NCBI GenBank assembly: GCA_028583405.1
Contig: CM053247.1
Span: 9,306,946 to 9,370,945 of the forward strand
Length of the DNA: 64,000 nucleotides
Source: Pogonophryne albipinna
Lineage: Eukaryota; Chordata; Actinopteri; Perciformes; Artedidraconidae
Direction of reading: 5' to 3'
Under the pieces are notes generated by a model. It was given only the letters and a program-made list of their open reading frames with translations, ran no database searches and was not told the DNA's origin. Within the stretch, counting starts at the first letter, position 1, and each line of letters opens with the position of its first letter. Shown here one piece after another: positions 25,566 through 39,596 of this stretch. A program made the position numbers and the translations under genes.

Positions 25566-27520
25566 GTGGGTGGGCGGTCCTGTGTTCATTCTCAGGTACA
25601 ATATGTATTGGAGAGCCTGATCATGAAAGTTTTGTTGAAACCCTTTGAGAGTGTGAAGAGCCAAAACTGGTCCAAGCCAGGCTGGATTATTTATGTTTGT
25701 GTCACAATGTGTGTGCCCTTGACTCCTGATCTGTGACGTAGTTAAAGCAAATACATAGATAGTTGGTTGGTTGTTTGGTTGGATTGATGGATTGAAATGG
25801 CTTTTAAAGAGGCCAAAATATCCCTGTTGTTCATCACCCCACTCAGGATATACGCACCCATTGGGGGTCCAAAATCAGAGTTGTAAGGGTTCATGTGGTA
25901 ATGCTAATGAGAACCACCACATGAGATAATGAAAGGCTTTCTTCATAGCTGGTTTAAGTATTGCGTATAATCCACTCAGACTTCATTTCCCTCTTCCTAA
26001 AGAGCTGTGAGGTTAGATGAGTTTTCTCTTCCTCTCTGATGGAAATCTCTTATGCATTTGCATTGGCCTCAAACGTGTGTAACCACAGGTGAAACAGGGG
26101 CAGGCGCTGCCCGGGGATTATGTTAACATTATGCATGCTGAACAATAGCACCCTCAGTGGGAGATACAGACTCCAATATCACCAAAGGCGGCTTAACTCT
26201 CATGCATCGGGAGGCTTTGCGGGATTATTCTAATAATAAAGGCAGAATTGTTCCTAAATCCTAAATGATTTCTTCACCCTTATGGACATTGTACTCACCA
26301 TTGTATAGTGGATAAATCGAGCATGCAGCTACGTTTAACTCTGACCATGAACCTCTATCACCGAAGGTTTAACTGGGATGAGCACTATCCATTTCTAAAT
26401 AGATACAAATATTACAAGATTTCCTCCTCTATGTATTTGCCAGATTGGAGATGAATATTAAATCAAAGTAACAAATAAGTATATCAAGCCTGATGCCAAT
26501 TAGTCTTTGGTGCAACTGTAATTTAATTGATGAGTGCTTTAATTCAATGGCAGATCATTCAGTGCAGTAATTTGTATACAGTTTTAATTAAAGATGAGAA
26601 AAACAGATGACTAAAACAGCACCAAATGGCTAATAATGGATCGGGAGCCTTTGCCCATTAAAAAGGTTTGGTATCCCATGACAACCAAAGCAGGATGCTC
26701 ACTGAGAAAGCAAATACTGTGAATTTAAATGAATGTTAAGCTGATTGAAAATCTCTTTGTTTGTGCAGTTCTCTGCTAATAATACCAAATCATTTTAGGA
26801 GTAATGTAGTTCGTACATATTTCAGGAACAATTCATATAGCAAGCTCTAAAATAATTAACTCAATGTATCTTAATCCCTACACAGACATTATTGTAGAAG
26901 GAATTGCGGTTTTGGAAGGAGCTGCATGCTAGAAGTAATATTCCCGGACATATTGCTGGCTAAATGGTTAAACTGCTGTTAGTCAAGATATAGTTAGGAG
27001 TCAAAAACTCCATCAAATATCACCTCATTGTCATTTTAACCTTTATGTTTATGTACAGATTCAACAAATGTGACACTATGAATTGATAAATTATGCTAGA
27101 TGTACAAGGAAGCTGGACAGACTAACTGTTGCTAAATGCACATTTATGAGGTAGGATTTATCCTTTTGCTAATTAGGGAGTGCTAGATGTACTAAAACAT
27201 GGACAGGCTAGCTGTTTGCTCCTGCTTGTAGTCTTTATGCTAAGCTAATGCTGCCATTAAGCTGACCTTAGCTGCTGTGGAGTACATTAGGATGCTGCTA
27301 ATTGCTGAAAGCTAATTTGAGTTAGGATTAAGCAACAATGTCTGTTGCATGAAATTAATCTTGGTATGTGTGACTGTGCGGCCAATGTTCTGCCAAAATG
27401 TTTTTCACTCGTACTTCATTTTAGCATTCGGCCTTTCCCATTTTGTTAATGTCACAGACCTAGAGCATCCGTTACGTAACACCTAAACTATGCTGAGAAC
27501 GCTAGGATAAGTACGTGATT
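25566..27520. other. Unassigned sequence
   Basis: Nearly 2 kb of AT-rich sequence with no repeats recognised apart from a short TTGG-rich run at 25762-25790. Confidence 0.4.
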
Positions 27521-27629
27521 CATGAATGATGGTTCATTCAGATCCAGCTCTCCTGATCGACCTTTATAGAGAGCACCGATCAAACTATTTAGAGTGAATA
27601 ACGGCCGATAATGACCGGCGGGGCTCCCC

Positions 27630-27960
27630 CCCCGTTGACAGTTCACTGTCTAGCACTGGCTTCGTAGTGCACTGATCGATTAGGCTAAGCTAACCTGTAG
27701 CTGCTCCCTCCACACTCACAACAACTTCATACAGACATAAATCAAGCAGCTGTATTCACCATACAGGAAACACACATTTAAAACGGTTTTGCCTGCCGTT
27801 TTTGTGTACACAAGCATTCATCAATGGTTCGGAAAGTGGCGCTGTACCTTAATAATATAAAGGCTTGTATTTGCGTGCATTTCCTGTTCGGAAAGTGGCA
27901 ATGTACTGAGAGTGGAGGTGTCCTGAGATTAGCGCCTGCAGGCAGGCTCCATGGACCTGT
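27630..27960. mobile_element. Harbinger-core relic related to K and G
   Basis: 27670-27770 (GGCTAAGCTAACCTGTAG, CACACTCACAACAACTTCAT, CAGACATAAATCAAGCAGC) is a diverged match to 22205-22290 and 47590-47680. No termini were found. Confidence 0.5.
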
Positions 27961-28199
27961 CAGCTCCGGACTGCGCAAAATGCGTAGATGAAGCGCTACG
28001 TCATGAACGCAAGAAATCTACCCTCGTGGGGGCGCGCTCATGTGATTGGCTTAGAATTGAGGAGACATCTGATTGGCTATAGATAGAAAAAATTACAAGT
28101 ACGAATCGGCTGACCGTCAGGGGAGTCTCGAAAAACCCACACACGAATGCACAGCGATCCATGCACAGAAAGCGGTTTGTGTTTACAGGTTCAGGGGAT

Positions 28200-28440
28200 T
28201 TAAACGGAAAACTAATATGTGAGGATCAAAAATACACATGTAAAACTTTTTTCTGTATTTGGATTTTATTTACATGTATATGAAATGGAACACATTTGTG
28301 TGTGCATTGAAAAACACAAGTGTGGATCCGGAAATACAAGTGTGACTCCTTTTGCGGATCATGAAATACAAGTGTGAATCCTTCTGTGTGCATGTGTGTA
28401 TTATGAGACTGTTCTGAGCCCATAGTAACATGGAACAAAC
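28200..28440. repeat. Irregular repeat of AAATACAAGTGTGAATCC-like units
   Basis: Four diverged units around 28225-28390. The last part (GAAATACAAGTGTGAATCCT through GAGACTGTTCTGAGCCC) resembles 19885-19950 inside element P, so it may be a hAT relic. Confidence 0.45.
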
Positions 28441-28609
28441 AGAGGTTTTCTGTGTTTCATCATTAGCATGATGGTTACGTTGAAAATGCTGATTGTAACT
28501 TTAAGATTATATAAATATACATAAAAAGATATATATTGTATATAAAATAATTAATTATATCAAATAAATCCTCTGCATTGGATTATTATTGATTTTAGTA
28601 ATAACTTAA

Positions 28610-30463
28610 CCTGTTAAGCCCTGAGCCTGTTTTTCAGGTCTCAGGCTGGAAAATTACATTCCCAGAACAAACGACCATACCTTCCCTTCTAAAAGGGGTA
28701 AATTAACAATATTTTTTCTCAAAGCAAGGATACATCTGTGAGTTGGATGTAGAAGTGTCAGAATCAATATAGATGTTTTTCTTTTAAAGTAAATTGAGAT
28801 TGATCATAGTAAAAAAATGTAAATTATAGTGTCCGTCCTAAAAAAGAAAATCACTTATAGTGAAAACCACCCTTGAATGATGGGATAGTAGACTAAAAGC
28901 TTTAGGAATCCATATATCATATAACAAGTACCCTGTATCAAGATTGATGCAAAACAAGTGAAGTTTGACCTTTTCAGAGAGATTTAGAAAAAACAAAACA
29001 CTTCTGGGGTTATTTGGGTGCATTTTCCATATCTCTGGCCCCCCTCGTTCGATTTTGTTGATTGCCATCTCTTTTTAACCATTAGAGCTAATAGAATCGA
29101 GGGGAAGTTCCTAAAATCCATCTAAACATTACCCATTGGTGAATGAGTGATGCACAGCCAGAAAGCCCCGGAACCGGAAGCTGCGATACACTCTGGTGGC
29201 TATCATTAGCAGCTAATATGAAATCTCTGTTATTGACATAAAAATGGAATGATGGATTATCAATAATTTTTTCAAAGTGACAGACACATTGGATTAACCA
29301 CCTTCAGCAGCGTTGTTATCGTTGTAATGCCATTGAACACGACTTTTGATCAGAATAACAGCTAAGGTGAGACGATCTCCCGTGAATGCTCCGTAAAGCT
29401 ACGTGTTGTGATGTCTGTGTTTGCTTCCCCTGTCGCGAGTTCTGATCGCTCAGTGATTATACTAATACCTATAGAATCTATGGAATCTCAGCTTTAATCT
29501 GATATCTTGTATGTGCAGTTACGATAAGTAATAAGGGTATTTTTACCTTGAGTTCTGTGCTAAGTGCGCAAGCATTTTTTCGCTCAGGGGCCATTTAGAC
29601 GCTTCTTATGAGACTTTTTTACATTTTTACATTGCATTTAGCTGACGCTTTTATCCAAAGCGACTTACAATAAGTACAATCGACCAGGAAGACACAACCT
29701 TGAATAAAACGGCATCATATAAGTACATCAGGTTTCATAGAGCCAAACATTTCAAGTGCTACTCAACTGGCTATAGATAAGCCAGTCCTTTATTAGTATA
29801 TAAGTGCTCTGTTAGCAGTTCTTTGTTAGTAATTCTATCGCTCGAAGTGGAGTCGAAAGAGATGAGTTTTCAGTCTGCGCCGGAAGATGTGTAAGCTTTC
29901 TGCTGTTCTGATGTCAATGGGGAGCTCATTCCACCATTTTGGAGCCAGGATAGCAAACCCACGTGTTTTTGCTGATGGGAACTTGGGTCCCCCTCGCAGC
30001 GAGGGTGCAGCGAGTCGTTTGGCTGATGCAGAGCGTAGTGCACGCGCTGGGGTGTACAGTTTAACCATGTCCTGGATGTAGGAAGGGCCAGATCCATTCG
30101 CAGCATGGTACGCAAGTACCATTGTCTTGAAGTGGATTCTAGCAGTTACCGGAAGCCAGCGAAGGGAGCGGAGGAGCGGAGTGGTGTGGGAAAATGTAGG
30201 AAGGTTGAAGACCAGACGAGCCGCTGCATTCTGGATGAGCTGCAGAGGTCGGATGGCACATGCAGGTAGACCAGCCAGGAGGGAGTTGCAGACTTGTGTT
30301 TTGTTTTGGTAAAAATTGTTCGTATTGTCAGTTAGCTGAGTTTCTTCCCGTTAATCGGGTATGACACATTAATAGGTTTTTAAATACTAAAAAGCCCTGA
30401 GACACAGTTTCGTGAAAAAAAAACCCGCAGCCCCCTCTACCGGGGGCTCTCGGGCTTAACAGG
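28610..30463. mobile_element. TTAA-type element N (1854 bp incl. LINE insert)
   Basis: Ends CCTGTTAAGCCC and GGGCTTAACAGG, flanked by TTAA at 28606-28609 and 30464-30467. TIRs beginning CCY with a TTAA duplication fit piggyBac best. Interior 28610-29050 matches N2 at 7.2-7.6 kb. A LINE fragment occupies about 29612-30312. No transposase frame was seen. Confidence 0.85.
29612..30312 (-). mobile_element. LINE ORF2 C-terminal fragment in N
   Basis: A 95-codon minus-strand ORF (29835-30122) reads MVLAYHAANGSGPSYIQDM, then LYTPARALRSASAKRLAAPS and WWNELPIDIRTAESLHIF, the familiar ORF2 tail of L2-like fish LINEs. The 3' end (29625-29670) has the GTAAGTCGCTTTGGATAAAA stem-loop type tail shared with tRNA-SINEs such as the one at 50.0 kb. 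The 5' half of the LINE is missing. Confidence 0.8.
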
Positions 30464-30837
30464 TTAAAGGGGACCTATTATGCAAAATGCACTTTCTGAT
30501 GTCTTTTATACATAAATATGTGTCCCCGGTGCGTCAGGGAACTCACAAAGTGTCAGAAAACCCAAAACACTCTCTCTTTTCCTCCGTACCCACATCTAAA
30601 AAAAAAAAAAACCCGGGGGTGCAAACAAGCAGATCCAGGATTTTGGCTCCTATTACGTTATTGGCGACATCCGGCACACCTGACATGTCCCAACCTATCA
30701 TCTCCGTATACAGTCGTCTAGCTGAATCCCCTCAGCTGTATGTCTGTGTATTCAGCAGGATGTCTGCAGGAGGCACTTAGAGTAAAGTTGTTATATATAG
30801 TACATATAATGGCACTGTTCTAGCGGTAAACACTTAA

Positions 30838-31219
30838 AGGTGGGGTAGGTAATTTTGGAGAAACCAGCTTGAGTGCGCTAGAATTTGAAAATATACAGCC
30901 GGAAAAAATCTGCCACTTCCTTACAGAGCCCCTCCTCCAACACACACAAACGCGCACATGACCAATGAGGGCACAAGATAAGTTTGTGCACAGATGGAAG
31001 GCTGACAGGCAGGAAGGCCATCCAGTTATTTTAGCCGGGCCGCGAAAAATGATTGGTCGTGCTTTTTACAGTACTACGGCTTCCACAGATGATATTTTTT
31101 TATGGATTTTTTGTCAAAGCACTTAAGATATTCATTGCTATCGGGATGTTAAGAGCATTCCATGGAATATAGCAAAAAGTGTATCTCGAGCCGGTTTCTC
31201 AAACTTACCTACCCCACCT
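30838..31219. mobile_element. TTAA-type MITE B (382 bp), nested in A1
   Basis: Ends AGGTGGGGTAGGTAA and TTACCTACCCCACCT, a perfect 15-bp inverted repeat, flanked by TTAA at 30834-30837 and 31220-31223. The matching position in A2 (about 60650) has a single TTAA and no insert. Confidence 0.95.
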
Positions 31220-31612
31220 TTAAGAAAGAACATGTCAAGCTATGTGCTGTGTCAGAAACAATGCGTGGCGTGTTTTGGGAGTAATATGCTCTGTGTTTAC
31301 ATTAGCATGCATGCTAACACTCAGAGCTAACGCTGTAGGCTACTGGAGAGAATATGTGTAACGTTATGTCCTTGTGGTAAACCCTGCGAGAGAGAAACGT
31401 TTGAGCTCCATACTGTTTCAGAAATAATGTCTGAAGTGGTTGGGAGCATAATATGGCATTTAATCACCGCAGCGTTTAGCTGAGCTTCTCCCGGTAGAAA
31501 ACTCTCTTAGCAGGGGAAAGCTGCATGACGCTACAAAGGGGCGTGGCTAGCAGCAGCCGTTCCATTTAAAGCAGAATCAGTCTTTTTGGAACAGGGTTGG
31601 AATAGAGGGGTA

Positions 31613-32725
31613 TAGAGTGGCGAAGTCACGCCCATCTACTTCCGGTCCATGGGACCTTATTTCGGAAAAATTATGTATTGAAGTCAATGGAGAGAGAAAA
31701 CGTATCTTTTGATCCCGTTTGAATTGTGTCATGAATTACACATATGATGTTTGTCAATCTTAAAAAATAATTTCCATGTCAAAAAAGTCACAGTTTGCCG
31801 TAAAACTTTTGAAATATAAGACTATGAAAAATACGCAACTAGAAAGACTACAAATCCCAGAGTCGCATAAGTGATGTCATAACTGATGTCACAATTGTTT
31901 TCCTCCGCTAAGTATAAGAGATAGCTAAGATAAGATAACTTTAACAAGATGCTTGTGTGCTTAGTACCAGGTTGTTATCATACCAGCAATGGGTCTTGCT
32001 CGTTCTTTCACTTCCCGTCTGATGAAAGGACCAGGAGTGGCTGGCTGGATCAAGTTGGCTACCTAGCTAGTAGCAAGCACGTTAGTTTGCATTACAGTCT
32101 TAGCCTTGTCATTTGTATTAGCCTTAACATGAAGTAACATTAAGTAACCCAAAATGTTAAACAGTAAGAGTAGTAGTCATATTTCGTGAACCCTTTGAAG
32201 AGTACTGTCACACCGGTGTGATCATTCTATAATACACCATTTAAGCCCGGGGGAGAAATGCTAACGCTACATTAGCACCGGCGATCTGTTCTACTTCATG
32301 CTATCTGCACAAATGGTTGACATTAAACATTAAAAAGATCATGCAGTTCAGAGAGAATCAAAGGAAGGCAGGCAGGCAGCTTATCATTGCGGTGATAGTG
32401 AGGGTAGTCAATCGTTTTGTTGACAAGACAGTAGTGACGGCCATCTTGGTGACGTGTGTTGTTCTGAGAGTCTGCGAGACCAGAGATGTAGTTCATTGAG
32501 CGTTTCACACAAAAAAATGTGTTACTTCACAGTTTTACGACACATTTTTATTTTTTTGACTTGCAAAATTATCTTTTAAATTGACAAACATCATATTTGT
32601 AATTCGTGGCACAATTCAAACGGGATCGAAAGATAATCTTTCTCTCTCCATTGACTTCAATACATAATTTTTCCGAAATAAGGTCCCAGGAGCTCCCCCG
32701 GAAGGGGAGGGACTTCGCCACTCTA
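31613..32725 (+). mobile_element. THAP-encoding DNA transposon relic C (1113 bp) in A1
   Basis: Ends TAGAGTGGCGAAGTC and GACTTCGCCACTCTA. The inverted arms stay similar for about 230 bp, including GGGACCTTATTTCGGAAAAA and TGAAGTCAATGGAGAGAGAA. The insertion point, read against A2, is GGGGTA|TGAG; the duplication is ambiguous (TA or none). The THAP start inside suggests a P, Kolobok or ISL2EU-type autonomous parent; the TA-like site favours the last, but this is inference. Confidence 0.75.
31949..32137 (+). pseudogene. THAP-domain N-terminal fragment in element C
   Basis: A 62-codon ORF opens MLVCLVPGCYHTSNGSCSF followed by FHFPSDERTRSGWL. The C-x4-C start, the FHFP segment and the tryptophan are the N-terminal half of a THAP zinc finger (C2CH), a DNA-binding domain of P-element-type transposases. 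The distal C..H pair and all catalytic sequence are missing, because the frame ends after about 60 residues. It would bind DNA only if spliced to lost exons, so it is a relic. Confidence 0.65.
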
Positions 32726-32790
32726 TGAGCAGTATGAGGCATGGCTACAATGGGTGATCTGTTTGGTATTTTATGAAAAAAACTTCACAG

Positions 32791-34208
32791 CAAGGCCGGA
32801 TTAGTACCTCCAGGGGCCCTTGGGCACTGAGCACTCATCGGCCCCCCCAACAAGTAACACCACGCCTACCCAATCCTACCAACATGACCAATGTTTAGAA
32901 TTTTCAGTCAATCTGGCATGTTTTACAGAAATAAGTCCTGTTTCTCGCTTGAGGCCAGGAAAAGGCTAGTCACTGTGACCTTTTTACCTGTGCTGGACTA
33001 TGGTGATTTGTTATATATGAATGCACCTGCCAATTACCTGAGCAAGTTAGATGCTGCGTATCACAGTGCACTGAGATTTTTGACAAATTGTAAAGCACTT
33101 ACGCATCACTGTACCCTGTATACCAAGGCGGTTTTGCCATCACTTACTGTACGGAGGCTCAGTCACTGGTACTTTTTCATTTACAAAGCCATGTTGGATA
33201 AACTACCATCTTATATCTGCTCCCTGATCTCTCGGCGAATTGAAAGTACTTATTGTCTGAGATCGCATGCTGTGGTTTTATTAAATGTGCCAAGTGCTAG
33301 GACTGTCTTAGGGAAGAAAGCTTTTAGATGTGCAGCTCCACTAACATGGTGGAGCTGCACATCTGCAAAAATAATGGAAAATTACCAAGCTAGTGCCACT
33401 ACATGTTTTTAAAGCTCGGTTGGATGCTACAAAATCAGATGCTGTTTGTACCTGTACATGTGGTTAGATATGTAAATTGTAATCCCTGTACATTTTGCTG
33501 TATGATGTCCTTTTGTTGTTCTGTTGTTTATGTTTTTATGTCTTCTTGTGGAACCTACTGCTGCAGGTAAGAAAAATATATAATTGATCTCAATGGGATT
33601 TTACCTGGATAAATAAAGGTTTTGAATTGAATTGAATGTCAAATCGCACACCTATTTGTCAAAAGCAGGGACGCAGCCATATAGTTCAACCAAAGTAGAT
33701 CTAGCCTTTTGCCCTTTCAGTCAAAAATCACAAGACAAAGATACAATGGATAAGATCTCAAGACAGTGTATGGCTCAAGAAGACCTAGGTAATATCAATC
33801 AAAACCTCAGAGCAGCACCCCACTTAATGCCAAAATATGACCGGCTGGCTGTACAAGAACACGAGGAGTTCTATTAGTCACAAACATTGAGAGTTACAAA
33901 AGTAAAATATGTAGTGAAATTGTGTGGTTGCTCAAGGGTGGGGCTGTGATTCGGCTATACACCGCCGCCGCGTAGTAATAAAGTTGAGCGCATACATAGT
34001 GAGACCTACAGTAATTTGACCCTATAGAAAAGCTGTGTTATGTATGGCGAAGAGTGAGTGTAATTTAAAACAATGTATGATGAGTGAGGTTGTGCCCGGA
34101 AAAAAAATGGAATTTTTTTTTTTTTTTTAATCTTGTCACTGAGGGCCCTCTTTGCTCAAGGGCCCCTGAGCACTTGCCCAGGTTGCCCATATGGTTAATC
34201 CGGCCTTG
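32791..34208. mobile_element. hAT element D (1418 bp), nested in A1
   Basis: Ends CAAGGCCGGATTA and TAATCCGGCCTTG, flanked by perfect 8-bp CTTCACAG (32783-32790 and 34209-34216). The A2 copy has one diverged CTTCAG at the matching place. A LINE fragment lies inside at about 32890-33640. Confidence 0.95.
32891..33640 (+). mobile_element. LINE 3' end inside D, with 173-codon ORF2 remnant
   Basis: The ORF at 32891-33412 contains LPVLDYGDLLYMNAPA, KLDAAYHSALRFLTNCKA, HWYFFIYKAMLDKLPSYI and ends near the normal C-terminus. This is the post-RT region of jockey-superfamily (L2/CR1-like) fish LINEs. The 3' end shows GGATAAATAAAGGTTTTGAA and a (TTGAA)n tail to 33638. Endonuclease and RT domains are absent. 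The uninterrupted frame suggests a young insertion. Confidence 0.8.
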
Positions 34209-34286
34209 CTTCACAGACATGTTTTGTATAGGTATGGCCCTACAATACATTTTTCAAATATAGCATAATAGGTCCACTTGAATTAA

Positions 34287-35464
<1,178 letters not shown>

Positions 35465-35810
35465 TAAAAGAGTGCTGGGCATCCCAAATTGCTCCCAGGC
35501 CAGTTAGGAGACATAAGGACCTCCACCTGGTCCTGGGTCTGCCCCTCGGTCTCCTCCCAGCTGTACGTGTCTAGAACAGCCTCAATTGGCTACTTTTTAC
35601 TCCCTCCCAGTTGACCCACCTTATCCCTAAGGGAGATGCCAACCACCCTCCGGAGACAACCCATTTCACCCACTATGATATGTCATCTCGCACTTTCGGT
35701 CATGACCCCCATTTCATGACCATAGGGGAGAGTAGGAACGAGGATGGACCAGTAGATCGAGAGCTTTGCCTTTTGGCGTTGAGACTCATCTACCAAAAAG
35801 GCTAAATAAC
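35465..35810 (-). mobile_element. Retroposon fragment
   Basis: CATTTCACCCACTATGATAT, CTTTCGGTCATGACC, CATGACCATAGGGGAGAGTA and GATCGAGAGCTTTGCCTTTT are phrases of a very common fish non-LTR retrotransposon (minus strand), diverged and truncated. The exact clade is uncertain. Confidence 0.55.
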
Positions 35811-36539
35811 ACACCTCCTACATGCCATCAATAGTAACTCCCCTCCCCTCCTGTTGAATTTCAGTATAACAGAGGTCCCACATTACCGCCTTGGCAAATA
35901 TTTAGATTTTCATCCCTCTGCCTGCCATTCACCTTCTCTAAATCCCCTAATCCAAGAGGAAATGAAATTGGCTTAGTGAATTTCCGACCTGTCTGGGGAG
36001 GGAGCGCCACACAGGACTGCTGTGAACACTTTAAGCTGATTAACCCCCGATGAAGAGGGTTATCTTATTAAAGCTTTACTTTAAAGGCTGAAAGCAGGTT
36101 GGCTTTATGAATATGAGTACAACAGAGAGTTCATTAATGAATGATGGGCTCAAAAAAATCCAATGCAACTTGTGCTTTCGGCTCAGGCTAAATTCTAGAA
36201 GTATCTAATAGGATATTTTAGTTACAACACAGAAACGTGTTTTCAACTCCCTGCTTTTATCAGTTATTTATGATTTTGGACATTTCATCTGTCACATGGA
36301 CATTTGACCAGTTTTAAGGCCTACAAATGTTTTGCAAATTCAAGTACAATTGCATGAATCAATTAATGAATCACTGCACGTACATTGAATTTGTTAAGAA
36401 AACTCAATAGTGAACCAAGAATCCAAACACAGAGAAAAGTCTTGATGAGATGAAATGATGGAGGGTAGCATTAAAAATCAGCAAAATGACAGTCTTAACA
36501 TCACTTCACAAACGCTTACACAAGCTTAAGAGATTTTCA
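35811..36539. other. Unassigned sequence
   Basis: Nothing recognised. Confidence 0.35.
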
Positions 36540-36870
36540 CGTTTTGTTCTACGACCCCCCCCTGCCTGAAACGCCTCAATTGGCCTTGTTTGTTCTCTTC
36601 AGTAACATAGTGACATCGTCATGTATTACTCATGTTTCTATTGGTTAGAGCTCCAACAGAGCGGGACATCTGTAAGCAGTTGACCAATGACAACAAGCTC
36701 AGCCAACCAACCAATCAGAGCAGACTGGGCTCTGGTTTCAGACAGAGGGTGAAAAGAGGTGCTGCAACACAAGGCAGTATGAGAACAATAAAGAGCTTTT
36801 TGAACATTAAAGCATGGAGACATGTCACAGTACGGAAATACAAATGTGAAAATTAGCATAATATGTAATC
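36540..36870 (+). mobile_element. A' family MITE
   Basis: Right two-thirds of A': TCTATTGGTTAGAGCTCCAAC, CAGACAGAGGGTGAAAAGAG, GAGCTTTTTGAACATTAAAG and a TTAGCATAATATGTAATC end. The left terminus is degraded. Confidence 0.7.
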
Positions 36871-39590
36871 TTTAACATTTTGTATTGTAGGACAGTGTAA
36901 GACATACAGATTAAAACATGTAGAGATGAAAAATGCATGTTATGTTCTGATTTGAAGGCCTGTTATCAGAATGTCTTTATTTCTCGCTGTCCTTTAGAAT
37001 CTAACGCAGTAAAAATCCAATCTGACGCCTGGGGTGAGCGCAACAAAAAAGCCCCTCTTGTCATGTTCCAACATTGTGTTTTAAATGTATTCATTAAAGA
37101 TGCTCAAGGCTGCACTATGCATACATCAACTATTAAACAAATGGGATTCTAGATAATTACACTGAAAGGAGACACAAATATTAATGTCAGCCTCAAAGGA
37201 GGGTATTTTTCCTCACAATATAAGGGGGTGGAAATGTTTTATTCATGATAAATCCTGGCCAATGGCAAGGAAAGGCTTTTTATTCAGTTAAGTGAGATTA
37301 CATTTGTTAAGTCATTTGTTAAATAGTACAACAGGATAAGGCTGTGTAAATGTGCACGCACTGTCTGGCCCAATTACATGGCTGTTGGAACGTCCGTCAC
37401 AGAGCTGATGTAATCCAGGGCTGTAACCAGGGTTTATCCAACATATTTATATTATACTTACTGTACTCAGTTTCTCACATAGTTATATTTTGTATAGATA
37501 TTGTGTATATTTTTATTTTGTAAAATAGCAGTGTAACTAATTACTTTCAGCAGTAACTACCCCAACACTGGACATCATGATGTAACACTTGTGCTTCTAT
37601 TGGCTAGATCCAACAGATTGTACGTGATAGGGCAAAGGCGGAACATCTCTGATTAATGTAATGCATATATTACATTGTCACCCTAAAACAACTATTTTCC
37701 TAATAGTATTTAACTATACATTTTTTATTAAAGATAGTAATAAAAATGGTGGAACACTAGAATATCTCAGTGAGTAATTACAAGTACGCTCTGTTCAGCC
37801 TCTGAAAATGTATAATTGGAAACCAAAATGTTACGTTTTTTTATTATTTTTCATGAAGTTATATTTGAAGAAAGGATCTGAAATACAGAAACAAATAATA
37901 TATATATATTGTGTTGCAGATATTTCTCAGAAAACCACTGCAAACATTAACACTTGCATAGCATATCGTTCTCTTACATTAAGCCACTAAAATGGTAAAC
38001 TATAACATGTGGTTATTCTCCATCAGATATGGTATGTGTGCATGCATTATCAACAAACCGTCATGATATCACAACTGCCAAATTGCTTCCCTAATAGCCC
38101 CCAGAGGTGTAAACTGTTCTCCTTTTCTTTTTGGCAGCTCTGTAAAATGCCAACAGAGCTGCCTTCACAGATTTTAAAAGGTCAAGTGCTTGCAGAGGCA
38201 TAATAAGAATGGTTGTTTTCAGTGCTCTCCTCCAAAGGGCCGCATTGTAAAGCTGCCAGATAATTAATGACTGAGTAATTAGCAGCTTTATTGTTTGTGT
38301 TTGTCCATTATGTCACTGCAGGGAGACTGTTCCTCTTTCACTGTGTGTTGATTGACAGGACATTTTGGCAAAGGGATTACTGCGTGTGTAATCATTTTAT
38401 AAACTACATCCTGTAATTCTTAATGAGCAGGTGGAATGCAGTCATTTTTACATGTTTGATGTTGGAAACATTGTGTGATCCAAATATAGAACGAAGGAGG
38501 TGAGGATTTTGGATAAAACGTTCTGACAGTCAGACGCAGGTTTGAGTTGGATGCAGGTAACTTTTGTGGACATGCTACACATTGTTAGATCGGCTTGATT
38601 CTACACATTTCAATCTCTCAGTGTGTAAACCATGGGCCCCAAATCATTCTTAAGATACATTTACCAGTATGTTAAAAGAGAGGCCATAAAGTCCAAAATA
38701 TGTTTATCCCAATTATTTATGTTCCTCTTGTCAATAAGGGTCGACCAATCTGAAGAATCAACATATTTCTTAAAAAATTAACCACTCTACTTTTCGGCTT
38801 GTCACTGACAGTCCACAATATATTGTTGTTGAGTTCAGGGATTTAAGCAAATAAAAGTGTGTTCTATTAATTGCAGTTTTACTGAAATGTAACATTTTGT
38901 GACTACAAAAAGTGAATGGGAGTTGTTTGGCTTCATGATATGTTAGACGTTAGAGGTACTAACAGCTCACTGTGGCTGTTACATTGCATTTTAAGAAACC
39001 AGTGGTAGACAGCACTCAGCTTGTTGGCTACTTCAAAATAAAAGCCTCATTATTTTTGCAGTGGAATGCATTTTCCATCACTGCTAGCAGAAGTGCTCTA
39101 TAATAAAACATCGTTTTTTAATTGTTGATAATATTTTGTATTATTAGTCTGTATCAGTTAAGGTATTAAATAAATGTAGTGAAGTAAACATTTTAAAATG
39201 TCTTTTTGCATTGTGGGGAAGTAGAAGGATACATAAAATGTAATTACTTAAAATTACAATTATCGCAAAATTGTACTTGATTACAGTTTGAAAGAATGCA
39301 CTAGTTATTGGCCACTGACTGTCACTTTTATATTAGTATTGTAGTTTTGCCATACTAATTAATACAACATTTAGCTTGCTAGGTAGCGTGCATTTTCTAA
39401 CTTCTACATTATAGCTTTAGCCTAAAGTTGTAATTTATTTTAATAGACATACTGTAACTGTGTTTTAAAATAAATATAAAATGCACCTAAAACAGTGTCA
39501 AATAAAACTTTAACTTTATTTTATCACGTCACGGAAGTTTAATTCCCAACCAACCATACTTTTGAAAACGAGAAACAGGCAGATTATTTG
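36871..39590. other. Mostly unique sequence
   Basis: 2.7 kb with no gene seen. A short A' fragment (TTCTATTGGCTAGATCCAAC, GATAGGGCAAAGGCGGAACA) lies at 37570-37665. A weak exon-like segment with a poor donor (GTCAAG) lies at 38136-38178. Confidence 0.35.
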
Positions 39591-39596
39591 TAATGC

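Larger units (their letters stand above)
30468..34278 (+). mobile_element. TTAA-type element A1 with three insertions
   Basis: Ends AGGGGACCTATTATGC and GCATAATAGGTCCACT. TTAA precedes it (30464-30467, shared with the end of N) and TGAA follows (34279-34282), a TTAA with one change. Once inserts B, C and D are removed, the remaining ~0.9 kb is colinear with A2 at 60.3-62.5 kb. Its termini match those of A', so A and A' are one family of different internal lengths. No transposase is present. Confidence 0.85.

Noticed and set aside
38136..38178. Exon-like segment after a strong pyrimidine tract
   Set aside because: The donor GTCAAG is poor and no further support was found.
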